Shown in pieces: positions 24,064 to 31,589 of a stretch of DNA of 64,000 nucleotides. Below the pieces are notes generated by a model. The model was not told the origin of the DNA. It worked only from the letters and a program-made list of their open reading frames with translations, and did not search any database. This DNA is from Myxococcales bacterium (lineage in GTDB: Bacteria; Myxococcota_A; Bradymonadia; UBA7976; UBA1532), in assembly GCA_020633555.1 (NCBI GenBank), contig JACKDL010000001.1:62001-126000 (forward strand), read 5' to 3'. The position numbers and the translations under genes are program-made. Each line of letters begins with the position of its first letter. The first letter of the stretch is position 1.

Positions 24064-25193
24064 GCACGGACGCCGACGTCTGGCTCCACGGGGCCTCGGT
24101 GGGCGACCTGCGCGCCCTGGAGCCGCTGGCCAGCCACCTGACCTCACAAGGGCTGCGGCTGCACCTCAGCGCCACGACTGCGGGCGGACGAGCGGTGGCG
24201 CGGGATCTCTACCCGTGGCCGGTGTCCGACGCACCCCTGGCGATCGGGGCGGGGCGCGCGCTCGATCGGATCCGCCCCCGCCTGCTGGTGCTGGAGTACC
24301 TGGAGCTTTGGCCGGCGTGGATCGCCGCCTGCGCCCGCCGCGGCATCCCGGTGGCGGTGGTGGACGGCCGCATCACCCACCGCTCGCTGCGGGTGCGCCC
24401 TCTGCTGGCGCGGGCCGCGGGGCGGCTGGCGGCCTTCTGCGCGCAGACCGAGGCGGACGCCCTGGCGGCCGGCGCGTTGGGCGTGCTGCCCGACCGGATC
24501 CATGTCTGCGGCAACGGGAAACACCACCGCCAGGGCACCCCGCCCAGCCCCGGCGCGGACCTGCGCGCGGCGGTGGGGGCCGTGGAGGTGGTGGTGGGCT
24601 CCCTGCACCCCGACGAGGAGGCCGCTGCCCTGCCGGCCCTGGCGGCCAGCGGCCTGCGGGCCCTCATCGCGCCCCGCTACCCCCAACGCACCGCGTCCAT
24701 CCTCGCCGCTGCGCAGCGCCTGGGCGTCAGCGCCGGCCGCCGCAGCCACGGGGCCGCCGGGGCCCGCTGGGTGGTGCTCGACACCTTGGGCGAGCTGGCA
24801 GCGGCCTACGCCCTGGGCCGCGTGTCGATTGTGGGCGGCACCTTCGGCCGGCGCGATGGGCAGAACCTGGTGGAGCCGGCGGCCCACGGCCTGCCCGTGG
24901 TGCATGGGCCCCGAGTGGCCAACGTAGCGGCCGAGGCGGCGGCCCTGCGCGGCCGCGGGGCCTGGCCGGTCGACGACTGGCCCCAGGCCTTTCAGATTGC
25001 CCGCGACCGGCTCACCGATCCCGGGACCGATCCCCGCCCGGCGCTGCGGACGCTGGCTGGCGCGGTGCCCCGCCAGTGGGCGGTGCTGGCGCCGCTGCTC
25101 GGTACTTGGACCCCGCCGCCGGGCGCTGTTAAGGTCGCCCGACCTGGCACTGACGGGCGCGCCACGCCCGCCACGGAGGAGCTGCACGGATGA
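24060..25193 (+). CDS. Kdo transferase-like glycosyltransferase (KdtA/WaaA family), N-terminally short
   Basis: 377 aa if translation begins at the CTG at 24060, which overlaps the kinase stop (CTGA). The first standard start (GTG at 24099) would remove the conserved N-terminal motif 'VWLHGASVGDLRALEPL', the counterpart of the family's 'IHAVSVGE' loop. The catalytic Glu of that loop is Asp here. Typical features follow: 'RPRLLVLEYLELWPAWIAAC', 'CAQTEADA', 'GSLHPDEEAAALPAL' and 'GGTFGRRDGQNLVEPAAHGLPV' (GT-B donor site). The usual N-terminal membrane anchor is missing and the length is below the usual ~420 aa. It would transfer Kdo to lipid A in the cytoplasm, but the substitutions make the exact activity uncertain. 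The next gene overlaps by 4 nt. Confidence 0.82.
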   Translation: MSTDADVWLHGASVGDLRALEPLASHLTSQGLRLHLSATTAGGRAVARDLYPWPVSDAPLAIGAGRALDRIRPRLLVLEYLELWPAWIAACARRGIPVAVVDGRITHRSLRVRPLLARAAGRLAAFCAQTEADALAAGALGVLPDRIHVCGNGKHHRQGTPPSPGADLRAAVGAVEVVVGSLHPDEEAAALPALAASGLRALIAPRYPQRTASILAAAQRLGVSAGRRSHGAAGARWVVLDTLGELAAAYALGRVSIVGGTFGRRDGQNLVEPAAHGLPVVHGPRVANVAAEAAALRGRGAWPVDDWPQAFQIARDRLTDPGTDPRPALRTLAGAVPRQWAVLAPLLGTWTPPPGAVKVARPGTDGRATPATEELHG

Positions 25194-25621
25194 ATGTCGC
25201 CCGCCACACGGTGGAGATCGACGCTCCCCCCGACCGCGTCTACGCCCTGATCACCGACTTCCCGGCCTACCCCGGGTTCGTCCCGAACCAGTCGGCCACC
25301 ACGGTGCTGTCCCACGACGGTGACGCCCAGTGGCGGGTCCGCTTCGAGCTGTCCGTCGCGCGGAAGCTGAACTACGTGCTGGATCTGCAGGGCACCCCCG
25401 GCGAGCGCCTCGAGTGGCGCCTGGTGGAGGGGGACATGATGAAGGCCAACGAGGGCCGCTGGATCCTCCAGCCGCTGCCCGGTGGACGCACCCAGGCCAC
25501 TTACGAGCTCGAGGTGGCGCTGAAGGGGTTCGTGCCGCGCTCCGTGTCACGGCTGCTCATCGAGCGCACCCTGCCGGCGAACATGCAGGCCTTCAAGGAA
25601 GAGGCGGAGAGGCGTGGCTGA
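25190..25621 (+). CDS. START-like / coenzyme Q-binding (COQ10/RatA-type) protein
   Basis: 143 aa, ATG overlapping the previous stop (ATGA). The opening 'ARHTVEIDAPPDRVYALITD' is the standard start of polyketide-cyclase/COQ10-type START domains, followed by 'FPAYPGFVPNQS', a central beta sheet ('WRVRFELSVARKLNYVLDLQ') and the C-terminal long helix ('SRLLIERTLPANMQAFKEEA'). Full length for the family. It probably binds a hydrophobic ligand in the cytoplasm; the ligand cannot be read from the sequence. Confidence 0.88.
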   Translation: MNVARHTVEIDAPPDRVYALITDFPAYPGFVPNQSATTVLSHDGDAQWRVRFELSVARKLNYVLDLQGTPGERLEWRLVEGDMMKANEGRWILQPLPGGRTQATYELEVALKGFVPRSVSRLLIERTLPANMQAFKEEAERRG

Positions 25622-26816
25622 ACGCCCTCGGGCGGCCTGGATCGGCCTCCTGCTGTGGGCCGCGCTGTCGCCTGCGCTCGCCGCCCCCCCGGTGGTGGTC
25701 ATCGGCATCGAGACGGACGGCCAGGCCGCCCAGGCCATCCGAGCGGGCGCCGACGCCGATCAGGCCGCCACCCGGGCCACCGACGCCGCGCTGGCACGGG
25801 CCGAGCAAGCCTTCCTCGACCTGGACTACCCCGCCGCCGAGGCCGATCTCAGCCAGGCCGTCAACGACCTGTTCGGTCGCCCGGAGCGGCCCCTGGACGC
25901 CGAGCGCGCGTTCCAGGCCACGGTGCGGCTGGCGCAGGTGCTGCTGGCCTCGGGCCGAAAGCGCGCCGCGGGCCGTCTGCTGACCCAGGCCCACCGCACC
26001 TGGCCCGGCTTCCCGGGCCGCCTCACCCCCGCCCCCGACGTGGCCGAGCTGCTGGCCCAGGTGGCCCGCGAGCAGCGCGGCGCCGGCGCCCTCGTGATCC
26101 GCAGCCAGCCCAGTGGACGCCTGGTGCGCGTCAACGGTGTGGCCGTGGGCACCACGCCCGTCGAGCTGCCTGGCTATGGCGATCGCAGCGCGCGGGTGTG
26201 CATCGACGGCCCCGCTGGACCCCGCTGCGCGTCGGCCGCGGGGGGTCAAGTGACGGTGGTGGCCGACGCGCCGGCCGAGCGGGCCCGCCTGGCCGACAGC
26301 GTGGTGCGCGGCGACGAGGCCGAGGGGTGGCAGGCGCTGGCCGGGCTCCAGGCCACCCTGGGGGTCGGCGCCGCCTGCGTCGTGGCGGTGCACACCGGCC
26401 ACGTGGTGGTCGCTCGGCTGGACGGCACGGCGCGCGCGGTGTCGGGCGGCGACCGCATGGCGCGCCCTTCGGGCAGCGCGGGCTGGCGCGCTGTGGGCCA
26501 GCACTGCCGCGAGGGGGTGGGCGGGGCCAGCGCCGAGGTGCTCCGCGCAGCCCTGTGGGGCGGCGCCCCAGTCGCGGACAGCGGCCTCAGCGGGCGGCAC
26601 ATCTGGGGCTGGTCTGCGGCGGGCGCCGGCGTGGCGTCGGCGGCCCTGGGCGTGGGCTTTGGCCTCTCGGCCCAGGACGCGGCGGCCGCCTACCGGAGCG
26701 ACGGGCGGGTCGAGGACAAGGATCGGGCCGTCGCCCACGCGGTGGTGGCCGACGTGGCCTACGTGGGCGCGGCGCTGCTTCTGGGCACCGGGATCTACCT
26801 GCTCCTGTTCGATTGA
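25614..26816 (+). CDS. Exported PEGA-domain protein
   Basis: 400 aa, GTG start overlapping the upstream stop by 8 nt. Signal peptide MAERPRAAWIGLLLWAALSPALAA. A helical region with TPR character (about 50-150, 'AEQAFLDLDYPAAEADLSQA') is followed by a PEGA domain ('GALVIRSQPSGRLVRVNGVA', about 162-181) and then 'VGTTPVELPGYGDRSARVCI'. Near the C-terminus are two hydrophobic segments ('AAGAGVASAALGVGFGL' and 'VAYVGAALLLGTGIYLLLF') that could span the membrane. Such proteins are frequent in Myxococcota next to kinases. Probably a cell-wall-associated or membrane-linked adaptor; no enzyme motif seen. Confidence 0.83.
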   Translation: MAERPRAAWIGLLLWAALSPALAAPPVVVIGIETDGQAAQAIRAGADADQAATRATDAALARAEQAFLDLDYPAAEADLSQAVNDLFGRPERPLDAERAFQATVRLAQVLLASGRKRAAGRLLTQAHRTWPGFPGRLTPAPDVAELLAQVAREQRGAGALVIRSQPSGRLVRVNGVAVGTTPVELPGYGDRSARVCIDGPAGPRCASAAGGQVTVVADAPAERARLADSVVRGDEAEGWQALAGLQATLGVGAACVVAVHTGHVVVARLDGTARAVSGGDRMARPSGSAGWRAVGQHCREGVGGASAEVLRAALWGGAPVADSGLSGRHIWGWSAAGAGVASAALGVGFGLSAQDAAAAYRSDGRVEDKDRAVAHAVVADVAYVGAALLLGTGIYLLLFD

Positions 26817-26903
26817 GGGGCTCCCTGCCGCCCCCCGCCGCGGCCCGCCATGCCCCGGCTCGCAGGCGCCGTGAAACCTGAAACCACAAGACTTTTTTGT
26901 GCG

Positions 26904-26932
26904 TTGACCCCCTCAATCGGGCTGTGCTAACT
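26904..26932 (+). promoter_or_regulatory. Possible promoter for the sigma-region-4 gene
   Basis: TTGACC at 26904-26909 and CTAACT at 26927-26932 with a 17-nt spacer, preceded by an unusually AT-rich patch (about 26876-26900) in otherwise GC-rich DNA. About 80 nt before the ATG at 27011. The -35 is good, the -10 is weak. Confidence 0.4.
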
Positions 26933-27010
26933 CTCGCCCCGGACCTGCCTGCCGGCCTTGAGCCGCAGGTGATCCGGGCGAGAGGGGAAGCCGACTTGAA
27001 GGAAGGCGCC

Positions 27011-27535
27011 ATGCAGGAGCCGACGACGCCCGGCGAGAACGACGCCGAGCGGCCGCCGGATTCCGTGCGTCGCGAGCGGCGTTCCGAGCGTCGCCGGCCC
27101 GGCAAGAAGGGGCGACGTCGGTCACGGACCATCGCGACCAAGCGCCTGACCAAGGACGAGCTGGCGCTCGCCGAGGAGCTGCGCGGCGTCGACATCGACC
27201 GCCCCGACCACCGGTCGCAGTGTGTGGATGGGGCCCGGCCCTGTCCGTACGTGAGCTGCAAGCACCACCTGTACCTCGATGTGAACCCCGAGACCGGGTC
27301 CATCAAGCTCAACTTCCCCGACCTCGAGGTCTGGGACATGACCGAGACCTGCGCGTTGGACGTGGCCGAGCGGGGGGGCATCACCCTCGAAGAGGTGGGC
27401 GAGATCCTCAACCTCACCCGCGAGCGCATCCGCCAGGTGGAGGTCAAGGGCCTGCAGAAGCTCCGCGAGACCGCCTCTGGCCTGGGCTTGCAGGACTTCC
27501 TCGCGTTCCTCGAGAGCCACCTCGGCACCGACTGA
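27011..27535 (+). CDS. Stand-alone sigma-70 region 4-type DNA-binding protein
   Basis: 174 aa from the ATG at 27011 with a GAAGGAAGG ribosome binding site; a TTG five codons upstream is an alternative. The N-terminus is acidic, then very basic (RRERRSERRRPGKKGRRRSR, about 21-40), and could contact DNA or RNA. The middle has a cysteine-containing conserved block ('QCVDGARPCPYVSCKHHLYL', then 'TCALDVAERGG'). The C-terminus is a region 4-like helix-turn-helix ('ITLEEVGEILNLTRERIRQ' then 'VEVKGLQKLR'). Regions 2 and 3 of a true sigma factor are absent, so it is more likely a sigma-like regulator than a sigma factor. Monocistronic by spacing. Confidence 0.88.
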   Translation: MQEPTTPGENDAERPPDSVRRERRSERRRPGKKGRRRSRTIATKRLTKDELALAEELRGVDIDRPDHRSQCVDGARPCPYVSCKHHLYLDVNPETGSIKLNFPDLEVWDMTETCALDVAERGGITLEEVGEILNLTRERIRQVEVKGLQKLRETASGLGLQDFLAFLESHLGTD

Positions 27536-27713
27536 GCACTGCGCGGGCTGAGCCCGTCGCCGGGTCCGCGATGACGCAGGGATGTCACCTGGGCCCCCGT
27601 TGCCCGCCTCCCCCCTGATCTCTATGCTCCGCCCGACCCGACGCTGACGCGGCGGTGCGCCCGCGCGGGGCAGGCCCGCTCGGTCGGCCGACGCCCGCCT
27701 TGCAGGGGGAGCC

Positions 27714-29273
27714 ATGTCGACCCGCCCCATCCGCCGCGCGCTGATCTCCGTCTCCGACAAACAGGGCCTGGTCGAGCTGGCCCGGCGCCTGGTGACGGCC
27801 GGGGTGGAGCTGGTGAGCACCGGCGGCACCGCCCGGGCGCTGCAGGCGGCCGGGCTGTCGGTGACCTCGGTGAGCGGCGTCACCGGCTTCCCCGAGATCA
27901 TGGGGGGGCGGGTGAAGACGTTGCACCCGCGCATCCATGGGGGGGTCCTTGGCCGCTGGGACGTGCCAGCGGACGTGGCCGAGGCCCAGGCCCACGGCGT
28001 CTCGCCCTTCGAGCTGGTGGTGGTGAACCTGTACCCGTTCCGCGAGACCATCGCGCAGGCGGGCATCACCGACGCGCAGGCCATCGAGCAGATCGACATC
28101 GGCGGCCCGACGCTCCTGCGGGCGGCGGCCAAGAACCACGCCCACGTGACCGTGGTGGTGGATCCCGACGACTACGCCGAGGTCGCCGACGCCGCGGCTC
28201 AGGGGACCACCGCCGAGCTTCGGGCGCGGCTGGCGCGCAAGGCCTTCGCTCACACCGCGGGCTATGACGCGGCCATCGTGGCGTGGATGACCCGCGACGA
28301 GCTGCTGCCCGATCCGCTGGTGCTGGCCGCCGATCGGGCACACCCCCTGCGCTACGGCGAGAACCCCCACCAGCGGGCGGCCTTCTATGCGCTGCCCACC
28401 TCGCTCGACCAGCCATCGCTGGCCCGGGCACGCCAGCTCGGGGGCAAGGCGCTGTCGTACAACAACCTCCTGGATCTGGACGCCGCGCTGGCCATCTGCC
28501 TGGACCTGCGTGGGCCGGCCGCAGTGGTGGTCAAGCACGGCAACCCTTGCGGTGCAGCCGAGGCCACCGACGCCGACGAGCCGCTCCACCACATCTACGC
28601 CCGGGCGCGGGCCACCGATCCCATGTCGGCCTTCGGCGGCATCGTGGCGCTGAACCAGCCGGTGGACGCCCTGACGGCCGAGCGCCTGGTGGAGACCTTC
28701 CTGGAGGCGGTCATCGCCCCCGCCTTCCTGGACGAGGCCTTGCCCATCCTGGCCCGCAAGAAGAGCCTGCGGCTGCTGGCCCACGATCCCTGGCCCGCGC
28801 CGGCGCGGCACCTGGAGTTCCGCCGGGTGGCGGGTGGCCTGCTGGTGCAGGACCGCGACGACAAGGTCAGCGGCGTGCGCGCGGGTGACGTCGTGACGCA
28901 GCGACAGCCCACCGAGCGGGAGTGGGCGGCCATGGACTTCGCCTGGCGGGTGGCGCGGCACGTGAAGAGCAACGCCATCGTCTTCGCCCGGGCTGAGCAG
29001 CTCCTGGGGGTGGGCGCCGGCCAGATGAGCCGGGTTGACGCCAGCCGCATCGCGTCGCAGAAGGCCCGCGAGGCCGGGCACGAGCTGCGCGGATCGGCCA
29101 TCGCCAGCGACGCGTTCTTCCCCTTCGCCGACGGCGTGGAGGCCGCCGCCGACGCCGGCGCCACCGCCGTGGTGCAGCCCGGTGGCAGCGTGCGGGACCC
29201 CGAAGTCATCGTGGCCGCCGATCGGCTGGGCCTGACCATGGTGTTCACGGGCGCCCGCCACTTCCGGCACTGA
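27714..29273 (+). CDS. purH: Bifunctional AICAR transformylase / IMP cyclohydrolase
   Basis: 519 aa, full length for PurH. ATG preceded by AGGGGGAG. The N-terminal IMP cyclohydrolase domain shows 'RALISVSDKQGLVELARRLV', 'ELVSTGGTARAL' and 'GGRVKTLHPRIHGG'. The C-terminal AICAR formyltransferase domain shows 'LRYGENPHQRAAFYAL' and 'VVVKHGNPCGAAEA' (with the catalytic Lys-His pair), and ends with 'TGARHFRH'. Catalyses the last two steps of purine synthesis, AICAR to FAICAR to IMP, in the cytoplasm. Followed 16 nt later by purD. Confidence 0.98.
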   Translation: MSTRPIRRALISVSDKQGLVELARRLVTAGVELVSTGGTARALQAAGLSVTSVSGVTGFPEIMGGRVKTLHPRIHGGVLGRWDVPADVAEAQAHGVSPFELVVVNLYPFRETIAQAGITDAQAIEQIDIGGPTLLRAAAKNHAHVTVVVDPDDYAEVADAAAQGTTAELRARLARKAFAHTAGYDAAIVAWMTRDELLPDPLVLAADRAHPLRYGENPHQRAAFYALPTSLDQPSLARARQLGGKALSYNNLLDLDAALAICLDLRGPAAVVVKHGNPCGAAEATDADEPLHHIYARARATDPMSAFGGIVALNQPVDALTAERLVETFLEAVIAPAFLDEALPILARKKSLRLLAHDPWPAPARHLEFRRVAGGLLVQDRDDKVSGVRAGDVVTQRQPTEREWAAMDFAWRVARHVKSNAIVFARAEQLLGVGAGQMSRVDASRIASQKAREAGHELRGSAIASDAFFPFADGVEAAADAGATAVVQPGGSVRDPEVIVAADRLGLTMVFTGARHFRH

Positions 29274-29289
29274 GCCCCCTGGAGGTCCC

Positions 29290-30570
29290 ATGCGCGCGAT
29301 GGTGATCGGCTCCGGCGGCCGCGAGCACGCCCTGGTCCGGGTGTTGGCGGACTCGCCGCGGATCTCGGCCGTGGTGGCGGCGCCCGGCAACCCGGGCATG
29401 GCGAGCACGCCCAAGACCCGGTGCCTGGCGGTGTCCGCCGACAACGTGGCCGCGCTGACCGCCGCCGCGGTGGCCGAGCGGGTGGATCTGGTGGTGGTCG
29501 GGCCCGAAGCGCCGCTGGTGGGCGGGCTGGTGGACGCCCTCCACGCCGCAGGCATCCGCGCCCTGGGCCCCACGGCGGCGGCGGCCCGGCTCGAGGGCAG
29601 CAAGGCCTTCGCCAAGGAGGTGATGGCCAGCGCCGGGATCCCCACGGCGGCGTCACAGACCTTCACCGACCTGGCCGCCGCCCGGTGTGCGCTCCCTGAC
29701 GGCCCCGTGGTCATCAAGGCCGACGGCCTCGCGGCGGGCAAAGGGGTGGTCGTGGCCCCCGACCGCGCCACGGCCGAAGCCGCCCTGGTGCAGATGTTGG
29801 GGGAGGGGCGCTTCGGGGTCGCGGGCGCCACGGTGCTGGTCGAGGAGCACCTGGCGGGCGAAGAGGTCAGCGTCATCGCGCTGTGCGATGGCCAGCGGGC
29901 GCTGTGCTTCCCCGCGGCCCAGGATCACAAGCGCATCGGCGAGGGGGACACCGGCCCCAACACCGGCGGGATGGGCGCCTACGTGCCGGCGCCTGCCCTG
30001 GACGCGGCGGGCCTCGCGGCGGTGCAGCGCACGGTGATCGAGCCCGTGCTGGCGGATCTTCAGGCCCGCGGCACGCCCTTCGTGGGTTTCTTGTTCGCGG
30101 GCCTCATGCTCACCGCGCAGGGGCCGAAGGTGCTGGAGTTCAACGTGCGGCTGGGCGATCCCGAGGCGCAGGTGCTGCTGGCGCTCCTGGACGGGGACCC
30201 CGTGCCGCTGCTGGTGGCGGCGGCCGACGGCGCCCTGCCGGCCGATGCGGCGCTTCCCCTCGGCCCGGGCGCGGCCGCCTGTGTCGTGCTGGCCGCCGAG
30301 GGCTACCCGGCCGCGGGCCGCCGCGGTGATCCCATCGAGGGTCTGGCGGCCGCCGAGGCTTTGCCGGATACCACCGTCGTGCACGCCGGGACGCGCCGCG
30401 AAGGCGAGCAGGTGGTGACCGCGGGCGGCCGCGTCCTGGGCGTGGTGGGCCGCGGCGACGACCTGCGGCAGGCCCTGGACCGGGCCTATGCGGGCTGCAC
30501 ACTGATCCGCTGGCCCGGCCAGCAGCTCCGCCGCGACATCGGGCACCGGGCCCTGGCCCGGGGTGGCTGA
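29290..30570 (+). CDS. purD: Phosphoribosylamine-glycine ligase
   Basis: 426 aa, full length for PurD. The N-terminus has 'MRAMVIGSGGREHALVRVL'. The ATP-grasp core shows 'PVVIKADGLAAGKGVVVAPD', 'LVEEHLAGEEVSVIALCDG', 'GPNTGGMGAYVPAP' and 'VLEFNVRLGDPEAQVLL', the last carrying the metal-binding Glu and Asn. Catalyses ATP-dependent joining of phosphoribosylamine and glycine (second step of purine synthesis). Linked to purH as a two-gene purine unit; the last 8 nt overlap the permease gene, so that gene is probably cotranscribed. Confidence 0.98.
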   Translation: MRAMVIGSGGREHALVRVLADSPRISAVVAAPGNPGMASTPKTRCLAVSADNVAALTAAAVAERVDLVVVGPEAPLVGGLVDALHAAGIRALGPTAAAARLEGSKAFAKEVMASAGIPTAASQTFTDLAAARCALPDGPVVIKADGLAAGKGVVVAPDRATAEAALVQMLGEGRFGVAGATVLVEEHLAGEEVSVIALCDGQRALCFPAAQDHKRIGEGDTGPNTGGMGAYVPAPALDAAGLAAVQRTVIEPVLADLQARGTPFVGFLFAGLMLTAQGPKVLEFNVRLGDPEAQVLLALLDGDPVPLLVAAADGALPADAALPLGPGAAACVVLAAEGYPAAGRRGDPIEGLAAAEALPDTTVVHAGTRREGEQVVTAGGRVLGVVGRGDDLRQALDRAYAGCTLIRWPGQQLRRDIGHRALARGG

Positions 30571-31567
30571 GCTCTGGCGCGGGGCTGCGGGCGCCGCGGC
30601 CCTGGCCCTGGTGATCCTGCTGGCGGCCGGGCTCGCCGGTCAGGCCACCCAGCTCCGCCACCTGCTGGCCTGGCTGGGATCCGCGCTCGATCCCTGGCCC
30701 ACCCTGGCCCACGCCACCGTGCTGTTCGCCGAGGCCACCTTGCCGTTGGCCGCCCTGGTGGCCGGCGGGCTGACGTACGGCCGCGCGCGCCGGGACGGGA
30801 CGCTGGTGGCGGTGGCCGCCCTGGGGAGCCGCCCCCTGCGCCTGTGGGCGCCGGCCGCCACCCTGGGGATCTTCGCCGCGCTGTCGGCGTGGTCCGTGGC
30901 CCACGGCCCGGCCCCCCGCGCGGCCCAGGCCCTGCGGCGGGCCCTCGTCGCAGCGGCGGGCGACACCCTGGCGCAGCCCCCGCAGCAGGCGATTGCGGTG
31001 GGGCCGGCGGTGATCGCCCGCGATCGCGACGCGTGGTGGGCGGCGTGGGGGGCGGGCCCTCGGGCGGTCTTCTTGCGCGCTGAGCAGGCGTCCGGCGACG
31101 TCGATCCGCGCCCCGGGGCAGAGAGCCTGCGGGTGACCTTGCACGGGGCACACCTCTGGGCGCCGGGGGTGCGCGTGCAGGCCCGCCGGGCCCGGATTCG
31201 GCTGGCGGCGGGCTCGGGGCTGAGCCGGCTGCGGCAGTTCGGCCCCCCAAACGCGACGCCCAGCGTCGCGCTGGACCGGGCCAGTCCCCACGCGGCCTTC
31301 GTGTTCCACCGCCGCTGGGCTCTGGGAGCGGCGGCGCTCCCGTGGGCCCTTTGGGCGGCCGGCCTGGCGGCGGCCCTGCCCGCGGTGTGGGCTTTGCCGT
31401 TGGGTGCGCTGGGCCTCGCCGCCAGCTACTGGCTCCTGCGGGTGGGCGAGCTGGCCGCGCGGGCGGGGTTCGGCAGCCCTTGGGTGGCCGCGTGGGCCCC
31501 GGTGGCGCTGGCCGCGCTGGCGCTGGCGCTCTGGCTGCCTCGGGCCTTGCGCCGGATCGATCCGTGA
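30563..31567 (+). CDS. LptF/LptG (YjgP/YjgQ)-family permease
   Basis: 334 aa from the GTG at 30563, overlapping purD. Hydrophobic segments lie at about 7-27, 50-75 and 95-112, and three more towards the C-terminus (about 250-325). The family hallmark 'LPLAALVAGGLTYGRARRDG' followed by 'TLVAVAALGSRPLRLWAP' is clear. The periplasmic loop between TM3 and TM4 is short (about 130 residues) compared with E. coli LptF/LptG. These proteins form the LptB2FG exporter that pulls LPS out of the inner membrane. Only one such gene is seen here, and no LptB, LptC or LptA nearby. The nearby Kdo-transferase-like gene fits an LPS role. Confidence 0.85.
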   Translation: MAELWRGAAGAAALALVILLAAGLAGQATQLRHLLAWLGSALDPWPTLAHATVLFAEATLPLAALVAGGLTYGRARRDGTLVAVAALGSRPLRLWAPAATLGIFAALSAWSVAHGPAPRAAQALRRALVAAAGDTLAQPPQQAIAVGPAVIARDRDAWWAAWGAGPRAVFLRAEQASGDVDPRPGAESLRVTLHGAHLWAPGVRVQARRARIRLAAGSGLSRLRQFGPPNATPSVALDRASPHAAFVFHRRWALGAAALPWALWAAGLAAALPAVWALPLGALGLAASYWLLRVGELAARAGFGSPWVAAWAPVALAALALALWLPRALRRIDP

Positions 31568-31589
31568 GCGGCCACGGGGCGCCGCGCGA

